A stretch of DNA of 57,730 nt from Helicobacter cetorum (GCA_022729755.1 DZAZ01000005.1:1-57730), one strand, 5' to 3'; numbered from the stretch's first letter, positions 25,259 through 34,326 are shown. Translations and numbers: made by a program. Notes: generated by a model from the letters alone, not told the origin.

Positions 25259-26053
25259 ATGATTTTAATAGCTGGACCTTGTGTGATAGAAAGTCGCGAA
25301 AATGTGATGAAAATAGCAAAAGAGTTGGAAGGAGTGAATAAAAATTCAAGCATAGAGTTTTATTTTAAAGCTAGTTATGATAAAGCAAATAGGACAAGTT
25401 TAGAGAGTTTTAGAGGTATTGGTTTTGAAGAGGGTTTGAGAGTACTTGAAGATGTGAAAAAAGAGTTTGGATATAAGCTTTTAACGGATATTCACGAAAC
25501 AATTCAAGTGCAAAAAGTTGCTGAAGTTGTAGATGTACTTCAAATTCCCGCATTTTTATGTCGTCAGACCGATTTATTAGTTGAGTGTGCGAAAACTGAT
25601 AGGGTAGTCAATATCAAAAAAGGGCAATTTATGAACCCAAAAGATATGATTTATTCAGTTTTAAAAGTGCTTAAAACTAGAGGGCTAGATGAAGCAACGT
25701 ATGAAAATTCAAAAAAAGCTGGTGTTTGGCTAACTGAAAGAGGCAATAGTTTTGGATATGGTAACTTAGTTGTTGATATGAGAAGTTTGGTTATTATGAG
25801 GGAGTTTGCACCAGTAATTTTTGATGCGACACACTCTGTTCAAATGCCAAGTGGTGGTGGTAAAACAGGAGGCGATAGCTCGTTTGTGCCATATCTTTCA
25901 AAAGCAGCAAGTGCAGTTGGGGTTGATGGATTTTTTATGGAGACACATTTTGACCCAAGTGTTGCAAAAAGTGATGCGGCAAATATGATAAAGATAGAAG
26001 ATTTAAAAAAATTAGTTAATGATATTTTAAAAATAAGAGAAACTTTAAATTGA
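25259..26053 (+). CDS. kdsA: 3-deoxy-8-phosphooctulonate synthase
   Basis: Condenses phosphoenolpyruvate and arabinose 5-phosphate to Kdo-8-phosphate for lipopolysaccharide. The 264-residue TIM barrel has the family segments IAGPCVIES at the N-terminus, [12 protein letters not shown] (about 37-48), LTDIHE (about 80-85), [14 protein letters not shown] and the C-terminal METHFDPS. Cys8 in GPC is seen in metal-dependent forms. RBS AAGGAA. Confidence 0.95.
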   Translation: MILIAGPCVIESRENVMKIAKELEGVNKNSSIEFYFKASYDKANRTSLESFRGIGFEEGLRVLEDVKKEFGYKLLTDIHETIQVQKVAEVVDVLQIPAFLCRQTDLLVECAKTDRVVNIKKGQFMNPKDMIYSVLKVLKTRGLDEATYENSKKAGVWLTERGNSFGYGNLVVDMRSLVIMREFAPVIFDATHSVQMPSGGGKTGGDSSFVPYLSKAASAVGVDGFFMETHFDPSVAKSDAANMIKIEDLKKLVNDILKIRETLN

Positions 26054-26079
26054 TATTTTTTTACTCTTAAAGGAAGTTT

Positions 26080-26607
26080 ATGGATTTTGATTTTATGGGT
26101 TATATCGATAAAGGTGGCATAATAATGTATATTTTGCTTGTGCTTAATTTTGTCGGTTATTCGCTAATGTTAGCTAGTTTTTTATTACTTTTAAGCACAA
26201 AATTAAATAAGTTTAACTTAATTAATAATATTTTACAAAAAAATAAATTTGAAGTTGAAAAAGATGTAGCAATTAAAATTTTAAAAGATGAGTTGACTTC
26301 AAAACTTAAATCTATGGAGTTTGGTTTAAATACAGTCAAAATAATTGCTACAATTTCTCCACTTCTTGGACTTTTAGGAACAGTTGTTGGCGTTTTTAGT
26401 GCTTTTGAAATAATTAGTAAAAATGGTTTAAGTGACCCTTTAGTTTTTGCAGATGGAATTTCACTAGCATTAATTACAACAGTTGGAGGCTTAATTGTTG
26501 CAATTCCCCATTATATCGGATATAACTACTTAATAGGAATGGTTGATAATTTGGAAGTTGAAATCGAAAAAGAGTTATTTAAAAAATATTTTGGAATTTC
26601 AAATTGA
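26080..26607 (+). CDS. exbB: ExbB/TolQ/MotA-type proton channel protein
   Basis: Inner-membrane motor protein that pairs with ExbD/TolR to use the proton gradient to energise TonB or TolA. Three membrane helices are visible (about 14-37, 88-110 and 125-146), with the conserved LGLLGTVVGVFSAF segment between residues 93 and 108 and the SLALITTVGGLIVAIP segment in the third helix. Length 175 is normal. It overlaps exbD by four bases. No tonB or tolA lies next to the pair, so the partner is unknown. Confidence 0.85.
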   Translation: MDFDFMGYIDKGGIIMYILLVLNFVGYSLMLASFLLLLSTKLNKFNLINNILQKNKFEVEKDVAIKILKDELTSKLKSMEFGLNTVKIIATISPLLGLLGTVVGVFSAFEIISKNGLSDPLVFADGISLALITTVGGLIVAIPHYIGYNYLIGMVDNLEVEIEKELFKKYFGISN

Positions 26608-26996
26608 AACGAAGAGAACCATTAACTCCCGATATTACTCCACTTATTGATATTGTATTTTTACTTTTGATTTTTTTTATGGTTTCGAGTGTATTTAAAA
26701 AAGAGGAATTAGCACTACTTCTTAATTTGCCAAAAGTAAGTGAAACTTCAAAAGAGATAGAAGAAAAAGAGATAAATTTGGAGTTAAACTCTAATGAATT
26801 GGCTTATAATGGCAAGAAAGTCTCTTTTGAAAATTTATCAAATGAACTTAGTTTAATTAGTAAAAAAGAGGTTGTAATAATCCTTAGAATTGATAAAGAG
26901 GTTAAATATGAGCGAATTATTCAATTACTTGAAATTTTGCAAAAATATGATTTGAATAATTTAGCACTTATCAATGAAACAAAATTTAAAAATTAA
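26604..26996 (+). CDS. exbD: ExbD/TolR-type membrane protein
   Basis: Partner of the preceding channel protein. It has a short basic N-terminus, one membrane helix (about 13-31) with the essential proton-carrying aspartate in LIDIVFLLLIFF (Asp16), and a periplasmic domain. Start is TTG at 26604, overlapping the TGA of exbB; no ATG is available before the membrane helix. Length 130 is typical. Confidence 0.85.
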   Translation: MKRREPLTPDITPLIDIVFLLLIFFMVSSVFKKEELALLLNLPKVSETSKEIEEKEINLELNSNELAYNGKKVSFENLSNELSLISKKEVVIILRIDKEVKYERIIQLLEILQKYDLNNLALINETKFKN

Positions 26997-27212
26997 CTAT
27001 AAGCACAACTCCATCAATTTCACTAGCAAGAATATATTTTATAGATAGTTTTTTAGTGAGTGGTATAGTTGGTATAGAATAACAAACAATAATAAACATA
27101 AAATTTGAATTATTTAAAATTTAGTGATTTATCAAAAGAGTTTAATATTTTATGTAAAGATGCAGATGTTACAAAATAATTTTAAATTAAATTTACTATA
27201 AAAAGGCAAATA

Positions 27213-27944
27213 ATGAGTTTAGAACAATTTTTAGAAAATTTAACACTTGAAGAGATAGATGAGCTTAGAAGATTAAAAGAGCAAAAACAAAAAAGCTATA
27301 ACTTTTCATCTTTAACAATGGAAAATTTAAATAACTTTTTTGATGTAAAAAAGAGTTTTAATAAAGAAGAGATTTTAAGTAGTTGGATTAAAAATAAAAT
27401 AGAGATACAAGATGAAGATTTAAGCTTTTTGACAAAACTACTTGCAAAAGAGAAAGAGTATATTGAAATATACAAAGAAGAGGATTTGAAAGTAAAATTT
27501 ATTGCACCAATATTAAATCAAATTGATTTTAGAGATGAAGTAAAAGAAATTAGAGATTTTTATGAAGAAAAAATTACATATAAAGGCGAAGACTTTATCT
27601 TAACTGGAGTTTGTGATTTTGTAGTCTCTAAAGGTTTGGATTATGCTAAAAAGCCATATTTCTTTATTCAAGAGTTCAAAAAAGGGTTTGACTCAAGCGA
27701 CCCACGACCACAACTCTTAGCAGAATTAATAAGTTCAATCGAGTTAAATAATTTCGATAGCATAAAAGGAGCTTATATCGTTGGAGCTATCTGGAATTTT
27801 GTAATTTTAGAGCGACTTGAGAGACATAAATATATCTATTATGTAAGTGAAAATTTTGATAGCACAAAGATAGAGGATTTAAAAGGAATTTATAAAAATC
27901 TTTTATTCGTCAAAGAGGAGATAATCAAGTGGGCAGAAAATTAA
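27213..27944 (+). CDS. PD-(D/E)XK nuclease-like protein, copy A
   Basis: A 243-residue protein with a helical, charged N-terminus and a C-terminal domain that looks like a PD-(D/E)XK nuclease core: Asp135 (GVCDFVVSKG), then Glu154-x-Lys156 (FFIQEFKKG), followed by DPRPQLLAEL with Gln167. The family name is not known to me. A close paralogue (copy B, 31042-31806) shares most of the last 100 residues, such as GAYIVGAIWNF and IEDLKGIYKNL. First gene of a five-gene operon. RBS AAAAGG. The 216 bases before it hold no convincing gene. Confidence 0.7.
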   Translation: MSLEQFLENLTLEEIDELRRLKEQKQKSYNFSSLTMENLNNFFDVKKSFNKEEILSSWIKNKIEIQDEDLSFLTKLLAKEKEYIEIYKEEDLKVKFIAPILNQIDFRDEVKEIRDFYEEKITYKGEDFILTGVCDFVVSKGLDYAKKPYFFIQEFKKGFDSSDPRPQLLAELISSIELNNFDSIKGAYIVGAIWNFVILERLERHKYIYYVSENFDSTKIEDLKGIYKNLLFVKEEIIKWAEN

Positions 27945-28780
27945 TAAGCTTTGATTGGGCGATGAAAAAAATACTAAGAGAGAAAGCTAACTTTGATATT
28001 TTAGAAGGGTTTTTGAGTGAGCTTTTATGTTTTGATGTTTTTATAGTTGAGATTTTAGAGAGTGAAGCAAATCAAGAGTATGAAAAAAATAAATTTAATC
28101 GAGTTGATTTATTGGCAAAAGATAGTCAAAATAGATTTATCTTAATCGAACTTCAACACGATAGCGAAAACGATTATTTTCATAGAATGGTTTATGGCGC
28201 TTCTAAACTTATAAGTGAGTATTTTGATGTTGGTGAGCCTTATTCAAATATTAAAAAAGTCTATTCTATAAATATCGTCTATTTTGGGCTTGGTCAAGGA
28301 AGTGATTATCTGTATAAAGGCGAAATAAACTTTAAGGGCTTAAATAGAGCCGATACATTGGAGCTTAACGACAAACAAAAAGAGTTATTTGGAGAGATAA
28401 AAGTTAAAGATATTTTTCCAGAATTTTATATCATCAAAGTTAATAACTTCGATAAACTCTCCAAAAAATCGACAATTGATGAGTGGATATATTTTCTAAA
28501 AACAGAAGAGATAAAAGAGGATTTCAAAGCCAAAGGATTAGAAAAAGCAAAAGAGAAGCTTGATGTTTTGAAACTTCCAAATAAAGAGAGAATTGCTTAT
28601 AAAAGAAATTTGGAAAATAAGAGTTTGGAAAAGTCTGTTATAGCCACAGCAAAATTTGAGGGTGAGAGAGAAGCCAAAATAGAGATTGCGAAAAATTTGC
28701 TTGATGTTTTGGATATTGAGACAATAGCCAAAAAAACGGGTTTAAGTGTTGAAGATATAAAATCACTGCACAAAGATTAA
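27929..28780 (+). CDS. Rpn-type PD-(D/E)XK nuclease (transposase-like)
   Basis: Member of the Rpn (recombination-promoting nuclease, PDDEXK_2) family, which cut DNA and are linked to recombination and phage defence. The catalytic set is Asp60 (NRVDLLAKD) and Glu74-x-Gln76 (FILIELQHD), then YFHRMVYGASKL. Length 283 is normal. The C-terminal third is helical, ending LSVEDIKSLHKD as in other Rpn proteins. Start GTG at 27929, overlapping copy A by 16 bases, with GAGGAG upstream, so the two are translationally coupled. Confidence 0.85.
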   Translation: MGRKLISFDWAMKKILREKANFDILEGFLSELLCFDVFIVEILESEANQEYEKNKFNRVDLLAKDSQNRFILIELQHDSENDYFHRMVYGASKLISEYFDVGEPYSNIKKVYSINIVYFGLGQGSDYLYKGEINFKGLNRADTLELNDKQKELFGEIKVKDIFPEFYIIKVNNFDKLSKKSTIDEWIYFLKTEEIKEDFKAKGLEKAKEKLDVLKLPNKERIAYKRNLENKSLEKSVIATAKFEGEREAKIEIAKNLLDVLDIETIAKKTGLSVEDIKSLHKD

Positions 28781-28789
28781 AGGCGAAAT

Positions 28790-30109
28790 ATGGAATTAGT
28801 CTATTTATGGGTAGAAGAGTATAAAAATATAAAACGACAAGGGTTTAATTTTAGTCCGAGGTTTAAGTGTAATTATGATGAAAATACAAATGAACTTACC
28901 ATTAATGAAAATAAAGATTATGTGAGTATTTTTCCTAAAAATATAAATGTTACGGCAATTGTTGGAGAGAATGGGAGTGGAAAGAGTAGTATAATATTTC
29001 AAGATGAGAATAGAGGACAAGGATTTACTAGTAATTTTAAAATTATTTTTGAAAATAATAGATTAATTTTATTTGAACCATTTAAAGAGTTCTGGGATGA
29101 TGATGGTCCATATATAAAAAAATTTAATATAAAAAACAATACAAATTTTAAACATAAATTACGAACTGTATATGATTATCTTAAAATTAATTCAAAAGAT
29201 AAACAATATTTTACGAGTAAGTCTAATGGCAAATCATTAGATGAAGAATTTAGTCTATATTTTAATTGGGATATTTTAAAATATTTTTTTAAAGATGAAT
29301 ATTATGAAACATATAGTTATGGGGTATGGAAGGAAAATAAAAATATTCTTATACCTTTAATAGTTGAAGAAAGTCATACAATTTCTTATAAATATTTTTT
29401 AAACAATGTAAATACAAAAATTCTCAATTTCATAAAAAAACATGAAAAAGAAGCCATTTGTTTCTTTGAAAAATTTAATTTTAAAATTTTAAAAGAAATC
29501 CCAAACGAGCATAAAATAGTTGATATATTTGATTTAAGTCATGGAGAACGGTATCAATTTTTATTATTTTTTATTATCTTAGATAAGTGTTTTGATAAAA
29601 ATAAGAATTTAATAATTTATTTAGATGAACCTGATTTAACATTACATCCAAGATGGCAAAAAAAATTTATTAAAAAATGTATAGAAGTTTTTTCATTATT
29701 TCCTTATCAAATACATATTATTATTGCTTCTCACTCCCCCTTTATCCTCTCCGACTTACCAAAAAAAAATGTAATATTTTTAGAAAAAGGCAAACAAGTA
29801 GATGTAGATATTAACACTTTCGGAGCAAATATCCACACTCTGCTTTCTCACGGTTTTTTTATGAGCGATGGACTTATGGGCAAGTTTGCGAAAGAGAAAA
29901 TACAATCAGTTATAGATTTTTTAAATCATGATAACAACAATCAACTTAACCAGCAAAAAGCTTTGGCAATTATCCAACTTATTGGTGAGCCGATTTTGAA
30001 AAATAAGCTTTTAAAAATGTATGAAAAAAAATTTCATATAAAATCAAAAGATGAAGAAATAGTAGAATTAAAAGCAGAAATCGAAAGACTTAAAAATGAT
30101 AAAAATTAA
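28790..30109 (+). CDS. AAA/ABC-type ATPase of a Septu-like pair (PtuA-like)
   Basis: A 439-residue ATPase of the SMC/OLD-like class found in defence systems. Walker A GENGSGKSS is at 59-67, an ABC-type signature LSHGERYQF near 249-257, Walker B LIIYLDEPDLTLHP near 274-287, and the switch histidine in ASHSPFILS near 311. A short coiled coil ends the protein (ELKAEIERLKNDK). With the HNH gene that overlaps its 3' end by 14 bases it matches the PtuA-PtuB layout of Septu and of the retron Ec78 effector. Septu subtype is not determined. Confidence 0.8.
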   Translation: MELVYLWVEEYKNIKRQGFNFSPRFKCNYDENTNELTINENKDYVSIFPKNINVTAIVGENGSGKSSIIFQDENRGQGFTSNFKIIFENNRLILFEPFKEFWDDDGPYIKKFNIKNNTNFKHKLRTVYDYLKINSKDKQYFTSKSNGKSLDEEFSLYFNWDILKYFFKDEYYETYSYGVWKENKNILIPLIVEESHTISYKYFLNNVNTKILNFIKKHEKEAICFFEKFNFKILKEIPNEHKIVDIFDLSHGERYQFLLFFIILDKCFDKNKNLIIYLDEPDLTLHPRWQKKFIKKCIEVFSLFPYQIHIIIASHSPFILSDLPKKNVIFLEKGKQVDVDINTFGANIHTLLSHGFFMSDGLMGKFAKEKIQSVIDFLNHDNNNQLNQQKALAIIQLIGEPILKNKLLKMYEKKFHIKSKDEEIVELKAEIERLKNDKN

Positions 30110-31031
30110 ATTTAATCAAAAGCTTTTTGATAAGCATATTGACAATATTTCTTCAAAGATAAAAGAATTAATAAAAATAGATAATTCAATTTTAAAAGAC
30201 TTAAAAGAAACTGATAAAAATTGTTTGATTTATATAGACAAAAATATAGAAAATATTTTAAAAGCTGATAATAACAAATTGAAAGAATATATAAAATATT
30301 TTCAAACTAATTATCCACATTCAATTGGAGTAGAAAATCAGAAAAAAGAAGATTGGCTTCATTTATATAAAATATTAAGAGATGAAATTTTTGAAAAAGA
30401 ATACAATAATTGGGGAAAGAGAATAAAAGAATACAATGCTTATGAATTTGTAAAAATATTAGATTTAAAAACTTGTCCTTATTGCAACCGAAATTATACT
30501 TTTGTGGTTGATGAAAAAAGTGGAAAACTAAGACCTGAAATTGACCATTTTTATCCTAAATCTATATATCCATTTTTGGCTATGAGTTTTTATAATCTCA
30601 TTCCAAGTTGTCCTATTTGTAATCATACAAAAAGTAGTAAAAATACTGAAAATTTGATAAATCCTTATGATATAAAAGATGATGATTTTAAATTTACATA
30701 TACTCCTAAAGATATTGATTTTACAAATATTGAAAATAAAAAATATAATTTTGATAGTTTTAAGATAGAGTTTCAATCTTCAATAAAAGCTAATGATGAA
30801 ATATTTAAATTAACAAAACTTTACGAACAACATAAAGATATAGTTATAGAACTTCTAATAAAAAAAATTTATTATCCACAAAGTTATATTGATGAACTTT
30901 CAAAATTTGGTTTTGAAAAAGATGAAATTTACAGATATTTATTATGTAATTACATCAAAGATGAAGACTTGCATAAGCGACCACTTAGCAAACTCATAAA
31001 AGACATTAGCGAAGAGCTTGATTTAATATAA
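30096..31031 (+). CDS. HNH endonuclease of a Septu-like pair (PtuB-like)
   Basis: A 311-residue protein with an HNH nuclease core: zinc knuckles CPYC (127-130) and CPIC (172-175), the catalytic EIDHFYPKS with His151, Asn167 in FYNLIP, and NHTKSSKN (176-183). The N-terminal 115 residues are helical and the C-terminal third unassigned. Its start overlaps the ATPase gene, so the two proteins are probably made in fixed ratio. HNH plus ATPase is the PtuAB arrangement, in which the ATPase holds or activates the nuclease against phage. Confidence 0.8.
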   Translation: MIKIKFNQKLFDKHIDNISSKIKELIKIDNSILKDLKETDKNCLIYIDKNIENILKADNNKLKEYIKYFQTNYPHSIGVENQKKEDWLHLYKILRDEIFEKEYNNWGKRIKEYNAYEFVKILDLKTCPYCNRNYTFVVDEKSGKLRPEIDHFYPKSIYPFLAMSFYNLIPSCPICNHTKSSKNTENLINPYDIKDDDFKFTYTPKDIDFTNIENKKYNFDSFKIEFQSSIKANDEIFKLTKLYEQHKDIVIELLIKKIYYPQSYIDELSKFGFEKDEIYRYLLCNYIKDEDLHKRPLSKLIKDISEELDLI

Positions 31032-31041
31032 AAGGCAAAAT

Positions 31042-31806
31042 ATGAGCGAAGAGTTAGAACTAAAACTATTTCAAAAAATAGAAGAGCTTGAGAAAGAGAT
31101 TAGAGAGCTAAAAGGTGAAGAGGTTTCAAAAGTTCCAATTTATAGCTTTTCTAAAATTAGGTTTAAAGATTTAGAGAGTTTAGTTAATATTCAAGAAAGT
31201 TTTGATGATAAAATTTTTGAAACTTGGTTTAATAGTATTAATTTAACAGATGAGAATGTTATCGATTTTTTATCAAAATTATTAATTAAAGAGGGAAAAT
31301 ATATAAAATATTACAATGAGGAAAATTTGAAAATTAAATTTATAGCTCAAATAATTAATTTAGTGGATTTTAATATTTCTGAAAATCTTAAAGACTTTTA
31401 TGAAGAAACTTTAACTTATCAAACAGAAAATTTTATTTTTACAGGAAATGTTGATTTTTTAGTATCTAAAGGAGTAAAAAAATCCGAAAAACCATATTTT
31501 TTCATTCAAGAGTTTAAAAAAGGCAAAGAAAATTCCGACCCAGAACCTCAATTATTAACAGAATTAATAGCAGGGGTTGAGTTAAACAATTGGCAAAGTA
31601 TAAAAGGAGCTTATATTGTCGGAGCTATTTGGAATTTTGTGATATTAGAACGAATTGAAAAGCATAAATATATCTATTATGTGAGTGTAAATTTTGATAG
31701 TTCAAAAATAGAAGATTTGAAAGGAATTTATAAAAATTTATTGTATGTTAAAAATGAGATAATTAAACTAAATAATGGAAGGGTGAATGAAAGTATTAAT
31801 AGTTGA
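31042..31806 (+). CDS. PD-(D/E)XK nuclease-like protein, copy B
   Basis: A 254-residue paralogue of copy A. The N-terminus is a coiled coil (LKLFQKIEELEKEIRELK). The nuclease-like core has Asp138 (GNVDFLVSKG) and Glu157-x-Lys159 (FFIQEFKKG), then DPEPQLLTEL. Catalytic residues are kept in both copies. The homology ends near residue 243; the last residues (NNGRVNESINS) are read from DNA that also encodes the start of the next gene, which overlaps by 20 bases. RBS AAAAGGC, 10 bases after the HNH gene. Confidence 0.7.
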   Translation: MSEELELKLFQKIEELEKEIRELKGEEVSKVPIYSFSKIRFKDLESLVNIQESFDDKIFETWFNSINLTDENVIDFLSKLLIKEGKYIKYYNEENLKIKFIAQIINLVDFNISENLKDFYEETLTYQTENFIFTGNVDFLVSKGVKKSEKPYFFIQEFKKGKENSDPEPQLLTELIAGVELNNWQSIKGAYIVGAIWNFVILERIEKHKYIYYVSVNFDSSKIEDLKGIYKNLLYVKNEIIKLNNGRVNESINS

Positions 31807-32680
31807 AAATGAGATTTATTTGGCACAAAGTATTTATTCAAAGTTGTCAGAAATTGGATATACTCCAGAAATTGCAACAACACTAAAGGAGGCTATGAAA
31901 GATGAGATGTATGATATTGTACTTCTTTCAACAAATGTTTCGGGGCAAAATTTTTACCCTATCATTTCAAAATATAAAGATGCAATTATTTTGCTTATGA
32001 TTTCTTATATTAGTAATGATACGGTTAGTAATCCCCTACAAGCTGGGGCAAATGATTATATATTAAAGCCATTTATGATGGAGGAGCTTATTAGAAAAAT
32101 AGAGCATTTTTTGGATTATGAAACTTTAAAAAGGGAAAATAATGCATTTAATAACTATATAAATTTTAGTTTTGAAAATGTTTCAAAGAATGCTTCAATA
32201 CTAACTTTAAAGGATAATTTGCCACTTTTAATAAAAACAAGTTATCAAAAACAAGCAGATGCTTTTGCATTTAAAGTTGCAAAAACGAATAAAAAAGTGC
32301 TTGAATTTATCTCTTTAAATAATCTTGAGTGGAAAGAACATTTAAATTCGATTGTAAAAGATTGTATTATTTATATGGCACCCTTGCAAAATATGAAAAA
32401 ACTTGATAGAAAGGAGCTTCTTGAAGCAATAAAAGATAAGAATGTAATAGTTTCAACTATTGATGCTCAAGATGAGTTACCAATCAATACAATTGAGATT
32501 AAAAGTGACAATAGAATTTTTGATAGAGGAAATATACTATCAATTGATGATTATATAAAATTTGTCGTGGTAAATTATCAAAATAAATATCCTGATATTG
32601 AAATTAGTAAAAAATTAGGTATTAGTAGGAAAAATTTATGGGAAAAGAGAAAAAAATATGGAATTATTAAGAAAAAATAG
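31787..32680 (+). CDS. cemR: Atypical orphan response regulator, HP1021/CemR type
   Basis: Transcription factor of a Campylobacterota group (H. pylori HP1021, C. jejuni Cj1608, Arcobacter CemR) that controls energy metabolism and replication. Residues 1-115 form a receiver fold, but the phospho-acceptor aspartate is Ser48 (DIVLLSTN) and the acidic pair is Glu7-Asn8, so phosphorylation is not expected; Lys94 (YILKPF) is kept. The middle (about 130-250) resembles a decayed AAA+ domain. The C-terminus is a Fis-type helix-turn-helix (ISKKLGISRKNLWEKRKKYGI). Followed by sat with overlap, as in C. jejuni Cj1608-Cj1609 from memory. Confidence 0.85.
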   Translation: MKVLIVENEIYLAQSIYSKLSEIGYTPEIATTLKEAMKDEMYDIVLLSTNVSGQNFYPIISKYKDAIILLMISYISNDTVSNPLQAGANDYILKPFMMEELIRKIEHFLDYETLKRENNAFNNYINFSFENVSKNASILTLKDNLPLLIKTSYQKQADAFAFKVAKTNKKVLEFISLNNLEWKEHLNSIVKDCIIYMAPLQNMKKLDRKELLEAIKDKNVIVSTIDAQDELPINTIEIKSDNRIFDRGNILSIDDYIKFVVVNYQNKYPDIEISKKLGISRKNLWEKRKKYGIIKKK

Positions 32681-33848
32681 AGCTTTATTTATTGATAAAG
32701 AGGCAATTTCTACCCTAGCTCTTGCACAAGATGGAGTTTTAGCTCCAGTTGAGGGTTTAATGAGTGAGGCTGAAGCCAATGAGGTTGATGAAAGTGGAAT
32801 TTATAAAGGTCAAACTTTTCCATTTTCATTTATTTTAGCCCCAAATGGAAAACGAAATGAAGAAGTTTTACAAACAGCTTTTAAAGGTGAAGTTTTAAAT
32901 TTAATTTGTGCTAATAAAAAATATGGTGAAATCAAAGTTAGTGAAATTTTTGAAATTGACCCAATTAAAAGAGTTGAAAAAATTTTTCAAACTTCTGATA
33001 TTTCTCATCCTGGAGTAAAAGATACTTTAAAAAGACTTGGGAAATATGCAATTTATGGAGAGTATGAAGTTAATTTTGATGAGATAAAAAGAAGTAAAAG
33101 AATGATTGAAAAAGCAAGAGAGGAAAATGGTGCAAAAGAGGTAACAGCCTTAATGATGGCGATAAAACCACTTCATCGAGCTCACGAGCGATTAATTAGA
33201 TTAACACTTGAAAAAAGTGATTTAGTTGTGATTTTTTTGCTAAAACCTTATAAAGATGACATTCTTTCATATTCGCTTAGACTTAAAACTTTAAACTATT
33301 TTGTGAGCGAGTATCTTCCAAAAAATAGAGTTGTAATTATTCCACTTGAGAATACTTATATTTTTGCTGGAAATAATGAACTTATTTTAAATAGTATTGT
33401 GGCTAAAAATTTTGGGTGTTCTAAAATTGTGATTGGTCAAAATCATGCAGGTGTTGGGATGTTTTATGATAAAAATTCGCTTAAATCTATTTTTGATACA
33501 TTAAAGGGAATTGATATTGAAATTGATATTTCTAATGAGTTTGTGTATTGTAATTTATGTAAAACATTAGTGAGTGCTTCGACTTGTCCACACGGTCAAC
33601 ATCACCATATTCACTATCACTCAAACTCAATTTTGGAAATTTTAACAACTGGTTTACTTCCACCTGCCGTTTTAGTTAGAAAAGAGATTTCAGCTATTAT
33701 TTTAAGCCATCTTTTTCCAAATCGTTTTAAAAATCTTGAAAGACTTTATGATGATATAATTCCATCAATTGGGCTTTTAGAACATCATAGCGAAAAAGAT
33801 TTTTATATAGAACTTATGCAACTGTATCAAACAACCTCTTTAACTTAA
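32658..33848 (+). CDS. sat: Sulfate adenylyltransferase (ATP sulfurylase)
   Basis: Catalyses ATP + sulfate to adenosine phosphosulfate and pyrophosphate, or the reverse in sulfur oxidisers. The HxxH motif is in KPLHRAHERL (about 172-181), and the GQNHAGVG loop (about 260) corresponds to GRDHAGVG of other enzymes. A cysteine set (CNLC and CPHG near 296-316) may bind metal, as in bacterial and archaeal dissimilatory-type enzymes. Length 396 fits. It overlaps cemR by 23 bases. Confidence 0.9.
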   Translation: MELLRKNRALFIDKEAISTLALAQDGVLAPVEGLMSEAEANEVDESGIYKGQTFPFSFILAPNGKRNEEVLQTAFKGEVLNLICANKKYGEIKVSEIFEIDPIKRVEKIFQTSDISHPGVKDTLKRLGKYAIYGEYEVNFDEIKRSKRMIEKAREENGAKEVTALMMAIKPLHRAHERLIRLTLEKSDLVVIFLLKPYKDDILSYSLRLKTLNYFVSEYLPKNRVVIIPLENTYIFAGNNELILNSIVAKNFGCSKIVIGQNHAGVGMFYDKNSLKSIFDTLKGIDIEIDISNEFVYCNLCKTLVSASTCPHGQHHHIHYHSNSILEILTTGLLPPAVLVRKEISAIILSHLFPNRFKNLERLYDDIIPSIGLLEHHSEKDFYIELMQLYQTTSLT

Positions 33849-33857
33849 AGGTGAAAT

Positions 33858-34310
33858 ATGAGAAAAATCATAGCAAACAATAAAAAAGCTTTTTTTGATT
33901 ATGAAATAATCGAGAAATACGAAGCAGGAATAGTTTTAAAAGGTAGTGAAGTAAAATCGATTAGACTTGGGCGAGTGAATTTAAAAAACTCTTTTGTAAA
34001 AATTATGAAAGGTGAAGCTTTTGTATTTGATATGCATATCTCTTATCTTGAATCAGTTAATCCTCATTTTAAACCCGACGAAAAAGAGCCTAGAAAATTA
34101 CTACTTCATCGAAAAGAGATTGATAAATTTATAGGAAAAATAAAACTTATGGGAATTACAATTGTGCCATTATCACTCTATTTTAATGAGAAAAATTTAG
34201 CAAAAGTTGAAATAGGTTTAGCAAAAGGTAAAAATGTAGCTGATAAAAGACAAACTCTAAAAGAGAAAGATTTAAAGCGAGAAGCAGCCCAAGCTATGAA
34301 GAAATATTAA
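33858..34310 (+). CDS. smpB: SsrA-binding protein
   Basis: Binds tmRNA and brings it to stalled ribosomes. The 150-residue protein has the SmpB opening NKKAFFDYEIIEKYEAGI, then LKGSEVKSIR, and the basic C-terminal tail DKRQTLKEKDLKREAAQAMK that enters the empty mRNA channel. RBS AAAGG. Confidence 0.96.
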   Translation: MRKIIANNKKAFFDYEIIEKYEAGIVLKGSEVKSIRLGRVNLKNSFVKIMKGEAFVFDMHISYLESVNPHFKPDEKEPRKLLLHRKEIDKFIGKIKLMGITIVPLSLYFNEKNLAKVEIGLAKGKNVADKRQTLKEKDLKREAAQAMKKY

Positions 34311-34326
34311 AAAAAGGACAAAATAA

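Noticed and set aside
26986-27099. Minus-strand 37-codon frame between exbD and the nuclease operon (MFIIVCYSIPTIPLTKKLS...).
   Set aside because: It has an ATG but no ribosome-binding site, overlaps the end of exbD on the other strand and matches nothing I know. The 216-base gap also has a 24-codon plus-strand frame without a proper start. Both may be remnants.
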